Origin: Gonapodya prolifera JEL478
Taxonomy: Eukaryota > Monoblepharomycota > Monoblepharidomycetes > Monoblepharidales > Gonapodyaceae
DNA length: 64,000 nt
Assembly (NCBI GenBank): GCA_001574975.1
Contig: KQ965788.1
Coordinates: forward strand, 62,001 to 126,000
Reading direction: 5' to 3'
The stretch's first letter is position 1; every line of letters begins with the position of its first letter. Shown here in pieces: positions 54,254 to 64,000 of this stretch. Under the pieces are notes generated by a model. It made no database searches and had not been told where the DNA came from. It worked only from the letters and a program-made list of their open reading frames with translations. The translations under genes and the position numbers were made by a program.

Positions 54254-55323
54254 CTGCGTGTGGTTGAGAATCGGTCAACTCATGGTTTTATTCCTGATGT
54301 AACCCTTGCGATGGCCACGTCTCAAAGAGGAAAGGTCTGCTGCGGACTACGGTCAAGGAATGTGACTCAGCCCAAATATGGAACAATGCACGCTCTCCCA
54401 ATTCGCAATCTTATGCCAAGAGGAGAAGCTTCAAGGAACTGATTAAGAATTTTACATCGATTTGACGAGGCAAAAGAAGAATATACGTTTCCTGAAAGTG
54501 ATGCGACGAGAAAGACACGCGAGAACACACAGATAGGATAAAGGAGTATGACATTGTCTGATCGATGCAGCAGGGACCAGGTGGGTGTCATAAAGAAGAC
54601 GTCACGACGTCACCGTGGTACGAGTTCTGACCGAGGCGTTTCTGAGCATCACAACGCACCGGCGACCACATTTGCTTTCCCTGAATATGTGCTACAAGAG
54701 CACTGTTCCCAAAAGTGTAATGGCATCGGATGTCGACACGCGAGCGTACACTGGCGGGATATAAACATCCAGTACTTAGATTTGTACAGCTGAGAAGAAA
54801 TGTTCACCAGAGATGCTGGCAGGGGTGGTGTGACCACCACGTCATGGACAAACTATTGCATAGTTCTAGCCTTCCTGAGCGGCAGAACGCGCAAGGGAAC
54901 AGAAGTCAAAAGTGCGAGCGTGACAGATGCGCGACGATTACAACATTGTAACTTGAGCTGCAGATGGTGTTGCAGTTATTTCTCTGGAGCAAGTTTAAAA
55001 GTCAGGTTGCAAACGTAATTTCAACATTGTCAAATTTGATTTTCATATGTGAAAACAAAGCGGAAAAGTCCGCGAGTCGATACAAATACATTGAGCATCA
55101 AGCAATGCAAATTGTTCTATCATTCTTCGTCCTCGTCCCATCCCATCTTCTTCTCCTCCACCATCACCACCTCGTCCGTCTTCTCCTCTTCCTTCCCTTT
55201 CGGTTTCCTACATCCCAGCCTCCCAACCTCCCAACCTCCCAACCTCTCACTCAACCTTGCTTCCCACCCTGCATCGGCCACCACCAGCCCACGCCCACTC
55301 CCACCCCACCCCACACTCTCCAC
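54254..55323. other. intergenic with polypyrimidine repeats
   Basis: No gene recognised. The right part (about 55115-55330) is strongly pyrimidine-rich on the plus strand. Confidence 0.5.
55219..55246 (+). repeat. short tandem repeat, unit CCTCCCAA
   Basis: About three perfect 8-bp units, then a diverged one, inside a polypyrimidine tract downstream of the A2 gene. Confidence 0.7.
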
Positions 55324-56721
55324 TCAACGATCCCACGCTGTTGGGATCCACGCCGTCCTTCCCACCACCCCCATGGCCGCCGCAGTCCCCCAGACGCCAA
55401 GACCAGCTCCGGCCCCACCTACGCCGAAAGAACCCTGAAGTTGCGTGTGAGCGGACTGCAACTGGGCGTGTGCGTGCCCCGACCCCGTATCCGACCCCGA
55501 TCCGCCAGCCGTGTCGTGTGCCATGCGAGATCGTTTGTGGTGGCCGAGTGCGGTATGGCGTGAGGGTTGCACTGCAGTGCTTGAGCGTCCAGCGACCGTG
55601 GTGTCAGCAGCAGCAGGTTGTGCGACGGAAGAGCTGGAGGACGCAACCACAGGCGGAGGAGGTGGTGGAGGGGTTGCCGAGGGAGACGCAGGTGGTGTAA
55701 GCGCTTCGATTGGTCTCTTCCGGGAGACCCGAGGCTCGGAGGGGAGAATGGGCGCGTTTGACAGGGTAGGTGGTGGGGGTGGGTATGGTGGCGGGAGCGA
55801 TGAAGGGGTCGAGCCTGAATCAGCATGAGCAGCGACGGGAGCAGGAGCAGGAACAGCGGGAAAGACTGCAGGCAGGACCGGCGCCACAGGCATCACAGGA
55901 AATGGGAACCCCGGCATCACATCCGGCGACCGCTGGAGCTGGTGCGGTTTCGCCGCCGCCGAAAACGTGGGTTTATAGAACGGGAACGGCATCGCCGCCC
56001 ACTCGGCGTGCACGCTGCGGGGCTGAGCGACGGCGACGGCGCCCTCGAGCCACCCGGGGAATGTGGGTACGGGTGTCGAGCGGCCCGTGGTGTCCATTTC
56101 GACGTCGACGTCGGAAGCGTCGCGGGCGGGTGCGGTGGCGGATGGGGCGAGTTGGACGTCTTCCATCTCGGTCTCGGCCCCAGCACCGGTCTTGTCACCC
56201 ACGCCCGCCCCAGCTCCCACCGCATCTTCGTGCAAAGAAGCCGCGTTGCGAAGGCTGTTGAAGAGTGTTTCGACGCCCTCGCTGAGCGTCGGAGGGACGG
56301 GTGCGGGCCCGCTGCCCATCCTGGCTCCAGGTGCACGATGGGCGGGAAGCTGTGGCAGCCACCAGCTCGGCCTGGGAGAGTCGTCCAGCGCCATGAGGAG
56401 AGGCGGTCCGGTACCCTCGCGTGTGGGTGATGGAACGCCGGGAGGGTACTCAAGGAACGACATGGGCGCGACAGCTCCGCGCCTGGCACCATTAGGAGTC
56501 GATCCTGGCACGCTCGGGGATCTCGCCGGGGCGTTTGGACACCCCGCGTCTCCGTCAAACAACAGGGTCGCTCTCCGCGCAATTAGCTCCGCCAAATCGA
56601 TGTTGGACCTCGATGCGCCAGGAGCAGACGATGAGTTGCCAAGCGGAGTGGAGGGCGGGGCGGACGGCGTGTGCGAGGGCGAGAGCGTGGCCGACGCGGG
56701 GGTGGAGTTTGGCATGCGCAT
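55324..56721 (-). CDS. Ser/Pro-rich family protein A2 (unknown function)
   Basis: A single 465-residue frame. The ATG at 56721 (MRMPNSTPASATLSP) is chosen because it aligns with the start of A1; the open frame runs further upstream without an ATG. Blocks shared with A1 are ATLSPSHTPSAPPSTPL, IDLAELIARRATLLFDGDAG, DSPRPSWWLPQLP, TPVPTFPGWLE, SRKRPIEALTPPASPS, HHKRSRMAHDTA and a Gly/Ala-rich end with GLGVWG. The protein is predicted disordered, with long Pro runs and basic clusters. It is divergent from an uncharacterised plus-strand gene with about 180 bp between starts. Confidence 0.6.
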   Translation of the reverse strand: MRMPNSTPASATLSPSHTPSAPPSTPLGNSSSAPGASRSNIDLAELIARRATLLFDGDAGCPNAPARSPSVPGSTPNGARRGAVAPMSFLEYPPGVPSPTREGTGPPLLMALDDSPRPSWWLPQLPAHRAPGARMGSGPAPVPPTLSEGVETLFNSLRNAASLHEDAVGAGAGVGDKTGAGAETEMEDVQLAPSATAPARDASDVDVEMDTTGRSTPVPTFPGWLEGAVAVAQPRSVHAEWAAMPFPFYKPTFSAAAKPHQLQRSPDVMPGFPFPVMPVAPVLPAVFPAVPAPAPVAAHADSGSTPSSLPPPYPPPPPTLSNAPILPSEPRVSRKRPIEALTPPASPSATPPPPPPPVVASSSSSVAQPAAADTTVAGRSSTAVQPSRHTALGHHKRSRMAHDTAGGSGSDTGSGHAHAQLQSAHTQLQGSFGVGGAGAGLGVWGTAAAMGVVGRTAWIPTAWDR

Positions 56722-56901
56722 GGGTCCGATTCGCGACGTTTCCGTTGCAGGGGACGGGGCATTGGGGGGCGTCGTGGGCTGTGGTTGCTGCGGATGCGCA
56801 CGGGCCACGTCCGACGTTAAACCAAACACGGAATACACTGCGCAGGAGCGCGCAGTCACGCACGGGACACACGCAGATTGGAGCGTGTGGGCGCGGTGGA
56901 A

Positions 56902-59431
56902 ATGATGGAGGAGAGTACAGACAGCGATGGCGGAGTTGCGGAGGTGTCAAATGCAGCGGACGATGTTGACCCGGAGGTGCAGGTGAGCTTGGTGTGCTAT
57001 CACGTTATGAACCAACGCTTGAAGTAATCTCACACCAACCGTACCTTCTCTTCCGTCGTGTCACCAAGGCGCTGCAGCGAGAGGTATCCGCGCTGACGGA
57101 GATCGTAACCGAATGCGCGAGAGACACGGACGAGGTACTTCCAAAGTACCGAAACTGTCGACGTTATGTCGCTTCGGGCTAACGACTCGTTACTTGTATT
57201 CTGGAACCCTCCTCCAATTCCATCCACGTTGATTGCAATCGGACTCCGCAAGTTCATCCGCTCCCTCCTCCCAACTCCAACACCCATCACCACATCGCAC
57301 TCGTTCGCTCACACAGCGCTTATTGATCGGATCTCCCAGCTGGCTTTGCGGCTGTCTGCCCACGACGGTATTGAACTCCCATCAACGCCTACATGTAACG
57401 ATGGTCTCACGTGCACGCGGTTGGTGGACTTACCCCTGGAACTTTACGCTCTGGGTGAGACATTCGTGCACTAGTCTGAAAACATGCCGTGAAGAACGAT
57501 ACGAGACCCGACCTCGCATTCCCACACGATTTAGTCCGATACGCCCTCATCACATCCCCTGCACCTCCTATACACACCTCTTCACCCATCCCCCACCACA
57601 CCTCCTCAAACCCACACCACCCATCACACCCTTGCCCTCCCCATCCCAACCACACCATCTTCACTACCACCCGTGCCGACCTCGAACACACATCCCATAT
57701 ACTCACACGCGCGACCGAGCGCGAGATTGACGTTCGTGAATGGTATGTGACTTTTTCCTTTTTTTTCGCTTGTCAACTTTTCGTTTCGTGTGGTGCCGAT
57801 GCCGGTGCCGGTGTAGGCTGCTGTCGTGACGTCGATCCCGTACTAACCTGACCTCCTCCTTCACTCTCATACACGCTTGTTTCCCCTCGCCTGCGACCCT
57901 GCGACCCTACGACCCTGCGAACCCGGCGACGTGATGAATGAAGTCTTGCACGACTACTCGCACACGGATACCCGGCCACGCACGTGCTGGACGCGGCCGT
58001 GGCGAGACTCGAGGAGGTGAGGGTTTCATTTTCGTTTTAAAAACGAAGAGCGTGTTCGCACTTGTGTATCGTCACACTCACCGGCTGCGGCGCGATTTCG
58101 TACCGCAACCGCACCAGGTCCTCAACACCACCGACCCCTCCACATCACCGGCACCGGCGACGTCACCGCCGCCGCAGCAGGCGCCCCACCCGCCAGCGTC
58201 GCACACAGCAAGACCTCCATCACGTGCACGTGGGGGAGCGCTTCCCCCGCTTCCTGCGCTCCTCTCCCATCCCTCGCTTCCCAAACTACACGACGACGTC
58301 TCCACGTCCCTAAATCACCGCCACGTGCCCATGCCCGACCATGGACGCTCCCCTGTCCTGGGCGGAACCTCTCACCCTACCCTCGACGACGGCGGCGATT
58401 CACCCTCGACCACCGCTTCAACCGGCCCAACCGGCCCAACCGCCACCGGCACCACTGTAGACGCAAAAGCAGACTCAGACGCAGACGCAGACTCCATCCC
58501 CACACTCCTTGCCCAACTGGCCCACATCGTGGCCGAAGTGGACGGGATGGAGATGCGGGCGCGGTGTGGGTCGGGGTTTTCTAGGAGCGGGAGTGGGAGT
58601 GGGGTGGTGGGGGGGATGGGGGTGGTGGAGGCAGTGGAGGTGCAGGAGACGATGCGAGGAGGGGAAAAGGCGGGGCGAAAGGGGGAGAGAATGGGTGGGA
58701 GGATGGGACGGATCGGGAGCAGGACCAGGCCCCACGACGGAGCAACCCCTGCCCCGGCCCTGGGACACAACACCACGACCACGAGCCGCCGTGGGCACGG
58801 CACCGGCACGACAAAGACACCACCTCACCGGCCGCGGGCAGACACTGCACTTCGGTCATCTCGCGCCACCACCGCCGCCGCCTGTTCCGCCGCCGGTTCC
58901 GGCTCACTCCTAGCGGCAGGGGCAGGAGCACCCGCCGTTGTACAACCACACCCGCCACCGACACCTCCGCACCACCACATACCCTGCCCGCCTTCCCTTC
59001 CCCCCCCACCACCACCCGTTTTGAATTCCACACCCCGACACACTCCGACGCCTCCTCTTAGCTTACCCCCTGTCCGGAACACGCACACGGGGTCTCGAGC
59101 AGGAGCAAGAACAGGACCGCAATCACCGCGTCGCCGTGCCGCGGGTATCGTGCGTGTGCCGGCGTCTGGGCGAGGGGCGGAGGGTCTCCGATCGCAACCC
59201 CAACCGCAACCGCAACCGCCGCCCGGGGGTGCTGACGTCGGCATGACCAGCTGCCATGATGGAGCAGGGTGCAGAGACCAGGAGGATGAGTCCCACCACG
59301 TGCAGGTGCACGCGGGAGGATCAGCGGGGCCGGGGGAAAGAGGTGCCCTGAAGGGACGTGCGTGGATGGACGGAGGGAGTGTGGGGAAGGGGAGGGATAG
59401 TGCTGTGAGTTTGGGGGCGGGGTGTGAATAG
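56902..59431 (+). CDS. uncharacterised multi-exon gene
   Basis: A likely first exon 56902-56982 (MMEESTDSDGGVAEVSNAAD, then a GTGAGC donor) joins in phase to ALQREVSALTEIVTECARDT at about 57070-57135, a helical, coiled-coil-like segment. Further candidate exons read ALIDRISQLALRLSAHDG (about 57318), ADLEHTSHILTRATEREIDV (about 57678) and ARLLAHGYPATHVLDAAVAR (about 57950-58013). An open frame to 59431 is Pro/Gly/His-rich with one helix, IPTLLAQLAHIVAEVDGMEM. No domain is recognised and most joins are not fixed. The relic at 51800 supports exon 1. A small helical scaffold protein is one possibility. Confidence 0.4.
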
Positions 59432-59770
59432 ATGAATTGGTTGGTGGGTGTGGGTGGGACTGATTGAGGACATGCTAAATGTGTACATATATACTCGCGG
59501 AGTGGGAAATTAAGTCAGAGTTCCCACTCGGTCCGTTCATCCAGTCGTGTCCCCAGGCGCGAGTTTACACATCCGTGCATGAAGGGAGTGGGACGGGTGC
59601 CGTGGTTCAGATGGCCGACCCATGACGTAGTACTCGTCAATCGGCGGCGGCACACGCAATCGACATGCAAATATTGTCTGAATATAAATATCTACATGCT
59701 GAAGTAAACGAGTATACGAGGTTCGCCCACGTCACGCCAATGAAAAGGCGAGTTGAACAGTTCTCGCCCA
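59432..59770. other. intergenic, nothing recognised
   Basis: 339 bp including an AT-rich stretch; 3' flank of two genes. Confidence 0.5.
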
Positions 59771-61629
59771 TCACTTTTGTAGTAACGCATGTTGCAACCT
59801 TTGTTTCAGCTGTTTCGGCATCCAATATGCGTCGCGAATCGTTCTGTAATCTTTCAAAGTTGCTCCCATATCCAAGAGCATGTCAATAATAGGATTTGTA
59901 CAGTCACGGTCTAAGCCTCGACCAGCATTTTGTAGCGCCTGAGAGAGCGCTGTCGTTCCATATACAGGATCCACGGCGTTCACGAAAGCTCCACGTTCAA
60001 GCAGCAACGTCACAAATGTTGCCTTTGATGTCTCGTGCAGCCCCAACGAGTGGCACACGGACTTCCAGTCCCGCTCCATTCACATGACCGCCTTGGTCAA
60101 AAAGGAGCCTGAGAACGTCCATAGTCTCTTTGGAGGATCGAGGCAATTTCCGGCCTTCCTTGACGTCATATTCGCATGTATGAGTCGAAACCAGGTACAC
60201 AGGTGTCGCATTGTTCATATCCAGTGCATTGGGATTGGCACCACTCTGCAGCAGTGCAGTTACCAGAGCCAGCTTTGGTGGACCTTCGCGTCCAAACTGC
60301 GTAGTGTAATGGTGAGACCTATCGAGTCCCGTATATTCGCGTCAGCACCATATTCAACGAGGAGTGACAGCATATTGAGGCTGGTAAGCGTGCCGTCGCT
60401 CCGTGACGTCGAGACAACATTTCAAACAAGAACGTGCAGAGGAGTATAGCCTCCTACTGCTTGAACATTCACCTGCGCCCCAGAATTCAGAAGAAGTCCT
60501 GCAAGTCCCATTAATTTGTGCTCGGAAGATAGACCGAAACACTTCTCCACCCACTCGATATAACGCTGTTCTACCGGACTGATCGTGAGCATCAATATCA
60601 GTCCCGTCCTGGAGGAGGAACTTCATATCGATTTCGGACCGGGTCACCATTAGGGGGGTTGAACCGGGGAAAAAAGGGGTCTGGTTGTGGTGGAACGTAA
60701 TTGATCTTCGCGCCCTTTCCAAGCAGGTATTGCATCAATTCAGTGGTATTCACTTCCCCATTGGAATGCGTGTTGTTGATGGCGATCAACATCGCAATGG
60801 AGAGTTCGTCCACCGTGAATTAAAACCTGCTATATTCCATAAGTGCCTTGAAAATCTTCACATTTCTGCCACATGCACTCCAAAGAGGACATCAGTTCTA
60901 TCCGAGTCCAAACCCCGATGTAGAAGCGCGTCAACAATGGAGACTGCTCCTCCGTGCAAAGCGGCCACGAGGGCATCCGCCCAAGCACCACGCTTTCGCT
61001 TACCCTAAGGGATGAACATGGTCCAACCATCCCAAATTACAACCCTTAATTGAAGAGGAGCCAGGTCGTGGTCCATGAGAAATCCTAGCAGCTCTCCTGC
61101 ATCATTTCTGAATATCCTTCGCACCAACTCCGGATTTCTGTCGACGTATCTATCAGGGTGAGAAGAAATTCGGAGGCGATCCACGTTTTGCTTAACCACG
61201 GGAAGTTCGTTCCAACGGCTTTGAAAGTGACTGAATTGCGATCGGTGCCACCATAGCACGATTGATTTCACATTCAGCACCTCGAATCCCGGGTTGGGTG
61301 GCGAAAGGACGCCTCTCCTGGGCAAGTAATTGACGTTGGTAGGCGATTGCGCGTTCAGCAACTGACGATGGGTCTCCCAAAATGGTGCAGAGGTCTCTAC
61401 AGAGTTCTTCTGTTAGGAGTCCGACGGGAAAGTCCACCCAGTACCGGGACAGTTCAAGGAGAACGGTCAGAGGGATATTCAAGAGCTTGTTCCGCTCCTT
61501 TTTGCGTGAGGGAGAGGCGTCGCCGCTCAACAACGCTGGTTTCTCCAGAGAACGAGGCTGGTTGAACAAGAACGAACTCCGCCATGCACCACAGTCCACA
61601 GTTGAAGAAGGGTGGAAGCACCATTGCAC
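59771..61629 (-). CDS. ankyrin-repeat protein
   Basis: Several exons on the minus strand. The N-terminal part has LLNIPLTVLLELSRYWVDFP and LLTEELCRDLCTILGDPSSV, a helical start. Then come DLAPLQLRVVIWDG, GAWADALVAALHGGAVSIVD with ALLHRGLD, LMQYLLGKGAKINYV, NATPVYLVST, VLRLLFDQGGHVNGAG and TFVTLLLERGAFVNAVDPVY: ankyrin helices with the LL..GA.+N pattern at about 33-residue spacing, six or more repeats. The stop is at 59771. The start is not fixed; the first exon frame has no ATG near 61629, so a short upstream exon is likely. Ankyrin repeats mediate protein contacts; partners unknown. It follows the F-box gene closely on the same strand. Confidence 0.7.
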
Positions 61630-61682
61630 GGACTATAGTTAGCCGCCTTGCTCAGTATTCGTCTCAAAACACGGAACAAGTC

Positions 61683-63417
61683 TCATTTTATTCGGGCACA
61701 CCCACCGGATCTTCGTGACACATCTTGTAGTTTTATTGACTTGTCTGGAAACAATTGCGACAAGTAATTTGTTCTCTCCCACGTCTTCACCACAAACGTC
61801 ACTTCGACGTACCGCACTGGGTACACCGTCACATTCCCACTCCCCCGCACCGTGCTCTCAGACATCTCCGACAAGGTGGGCGGCGCCAGTAACGCAAGTT
61901 CCTTCGCACACCCCTCCGAACCATCATTCCCCATCAAGGACGTCACTGTCCTGGTCGATACTCGTGCCACACCATCGCAGGATCACCGCAGTAAAAATGA
62001 AGGTCAGAGTGCCCAAAGCGTGCGCATGCGCGACCTCCATGTCGAATCACGGTCACAGGACGTGCGCCGTCCCAACCACGTAGCACGGCAGGCCACGCAT
62101 CTGGATTCGTCGGCGCTTGACTTACAAAGACTGTTCTGAAACAGTCTCGAGCTGTCTGGCTGGGCTCAAAGATTGTAGTGTTTAGTCCAACGGCTTCTTT
62201 GAATGAATTGATATGAATCGAGGTTGCGTTGTGTGCGAGAGTGGTGAGTGCATTCAAGATAAGTATAAGGCCGTCCAGATCAGCTCCGCTGAAGTTCCAG
62301 GGATCTGCTGCGATGGTAACAACGATTGTTTGAACACAGGGCAGGTGGTTCAACAGCTCCTAGATGACCTGCGTAACGCCAGGCTCCCTAAGAGGGCCGC
62401 ACAAGTCCCGCGTGTACACGTGCATGTATGTGTGAGTCCTACTTAAGTGACGCACTGCAGTCCCCTCCAAAGCGTCCTCCGCTGGCTGATTGAGGTGTGT
62501 ATTGAGAGATGTGAAGCGCACGGCGAGTGCACCAAGCTCAATCAGGTTCGGGAATGCCTTGTGCGTGGCAAACTGCACACTTAAATCGTCCTCGTACTCC
62601 TCAAACTCGGGGTTGAAAACGAGTGACTTGATCTTTTCCCGATCTGTATTGGAGAACAACATCTCATTGGACAGTGCGAGTGCCACAAATTCCGTCAGGA
62701 CAGACGAGACACTGCCTTGGAGCGATGAGACTGAGGGGAAGTGAAGGAGGAGAGCACTTATGAACTCCCCGCCATCGTCCATGTCGATTAATTCGTCCTG
62801 CCGATAGTTTGCATAGAGTGTCGAAATTCAGCTGCATACGAATTCGAGTGGTAGGCTCCTCGTGAGAGCGCGATAGTCCCTGTCGAGATGGAGGTGAGGA
62901 ACTTCATGCTCGCGGAGAAATTCGACGAGATGGTGAAACATGCTCCTGCTGACATAACCGGGATGCAATTCCTCAACGCAGAGTCGAACGACAAGGCAAG
63001 GTCCGATACGTGTTGCAAGCCCGGATGCGTTGGAAATTGCCGGAAAAGGTCTGGCACGACATCGTGAATGCATTGGTCCCCAAAAATGCACGGATGATCT
63101 TTCAGAGACGACAAAGGCACTGCAGTTCGAGCACCCAGCGCTGTCCAGAGCGCACCGGTCTTCACCACACGATAGTTGCCCAACAGCGTGACCACTTCGA
63201 TCTGCCCCCGACGTGGGAGCAAGGCATTGTTGTAGGCGCCATCGTCCCTGACTTCGATCTCGTAGCAAACTCCGACGGTATCGCCAGGACATCCGGGAAT
63301 TGCGCCGCGAGAGGCGAAACGGAATCTGTGGCAGAGGCGTGGGATCACTTTGTAGAAGGTCGCCGGTGGTAGGAGACGGAAAACGCGATGGAGCAGCTCA
63401 AGAGGGAGCGATTCCAT
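61683..63417 (-). CDS. F-box protein, second copy
   Basis: The ATG at 63417 starts MESLPLELLHRVFRLLPPAT and continues FYKVIPRLCHRF, an F-box that aligns with the one at 2848. Later exons read MFHHLVEFLREHEVPHLHLD, LPLEF joined in phase (47-nt GTATGC...GCAG intron at about 62796-62842) to DELIDMDDGGEF, then FPSVSSLQGSVSSVLTEFVA, FPNLIELGALAVRF and a C-terminal block with NFSGADLDGLILILNALTTL. Joins near 62950, 62360 and 61960 are approximate. It is likely an SCF substrate receptor of the same lineage-specific family as the 1.6-2.8 kb gene. Confidence 0.7.
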
Positions 63418-64000
63418 GGCTGGTGGCGATGCCGCGCGCCGGGAGGGACGAGAAGAACATGTGCAGTAATGTCTCCGACCACAGCCAACTAATGAAACAG
63501 TGAGTGGTCAAGACTTCCGTTCACAATGCAATTACTCATTTATCTACGTATCTGCATTTGTATCGCGGACAAGAACTACTCGGAACCTTGTCACGCATAC
63601 GTATGATCACGGCGGAGCTGACATATATATGATCTCTTGCCGCACGTCTGGCAGTGGTTTTGAGGTTCCGTCTGGATTGCGCGACGTGTATCTTCGTCGC
63701 TCGGCCGACCCCGCACGGTTCCGTTCCGGTTTAAAGCGCCTATTTGCAGTCAGCACTCAAACGTCATCCGCTTCATCGCGCCGAACACGTCGCAAGCCCC
63801 TCCCAAACCTCTCCATTCCCCATGATGGCCCCACCGTGCCACCACCTCGCGGCCGCGATCGCGCCCTGCCAGTGTGTGAGTGCGGCGGCGAGGACGAGTA
63901 TGTGGAACAGTTGGTGCGAATGGAGCCAATACTTTGGTTGGGGACACGGACGGAGCGTGGATGAGAGGAAGTATCGGTACGAGAGGGGCAGCGATTGGGA
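63418..64000. other. window end, no supported gene
   Basis: A 154-codon plus-strand frame at 63500-63964 contains CECGGEDEYVEQLVRMEP but no known domain; a TATATATA string at about 63622 precedes it. It may be the start of a gene outside the window. Confidence 0.35.

Noticed and set aside
56500-57200. Divergent gene pair looked like a basidiomycete homeodomain mating-type locus
   Set aside because: Neither protein contains a homeodomain helix 3 (WF.N.R) or other HD1/HD2 marks.
57938-59431. 497-codon open frame as one protein by itself
   Set aside because: It starts inside a better exon candidate in another frame (GYPATHVLDAAVAR) and most of it is GC-rich low complexity; kept only as the possible tail of a low-confidence gene.
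1-64000. Search for retroelements, DNA transposons, CRISPR arrays, rRNA and telomere repeats
   Set aside because: No reverse transcriptase, integrase or transposase motifs, no long terminal or inverted repeats, no regular spacer arrays and no rRNA-like blocks were seen by eye; a repeat-masker run would be decisive.

Overview
This is nuclear DNA from a fungus. Genes are compact and intron-rich: introns are mostly 45-115 nt with GTRNGT-type donors and exons are short (11 exons in the 2.7 kb GAA1 gene, 12 in the PFKFB gene, 11 in the YTH gene). Cerato-platanin domains, an Apd1/Aim32 protein, a hybrid histidine kinase and EXO70 fit Dikarya, and the exon density fits a basidiomycete better than an ascomycete. 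An earlier-diverging fungus cannot be excluded from this window alone. Exon chains were joined by hand. For the SSP, F-box 1, PRE7, PRE2, TFIIB-like, GATase, FMO 1, CP 2, GAA1, DCTN4, AMPK-beta, AIM32, LACTB2, PEX11, YTH, PFKFB and FMO 3 genes, all the exons sum to a whole number of codons.

Layout. 1-3 kb: a small secreted Cys protein and an F-box protein. 3.7-6.3 kb: two 20S proteasome beta subunits (PRE7 and PRE2) head to head over an 86-bp promoter. 6.4-7.2 kb: a broken membrane-anchored cerato-platanin copy. 7.4-9.7 kb: a TFIIB-like gene and a hybrid histidine kinase remnant, each truncated at its 5' end and meeting at a rearrangement point near 8.4 kb. 10-15.6 kb: a glutamine amidotransferase and a tandem pair of FAD monooxygenases, one whole and one decayed. 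16.4-17.9 kb: an intact membrane-anchored protein with a chitin-binding-like module and a cerato-platanin domain. 18-25 kb: GAA1, dynactin p62 and the AMPK beta subunit. 25.5-27.4 kb: a mitochondrial Aim32 protein fused to an adrenodoxin-type ferredoxin, with two alternative terminal exons. 27.5-34.6 kb: an alpha/beta hydrolase, LACTB2 and PEX11. 34.7-45.4 kb: EXO70, an RRM-YTH m6A reader and PFK-2/FBPase-2. 45.8-49.5 kb: a divergent FAD monooxygenase / old-yellow-enzyme pair. 50-59 kb: a cluster of four related Ser/Pro-rich proteins of unknown function, two long and two short, with a duplicated divergent promoter. 59.8-63.4 kb: an ankyrin protein and a second F-box protein.

Most intact genes are housekeeping functions (proteasome, GPI anchoring, dynein, exocytosis, glycolytic control, peroxisomes). 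The accessory material lies in the cerato-platanin, flavoprotein and Ser/Pro blocks, which show duplication and decay. I see no rRNA, convincing tRNA, CRISPR, retroelement or DNA transposon.
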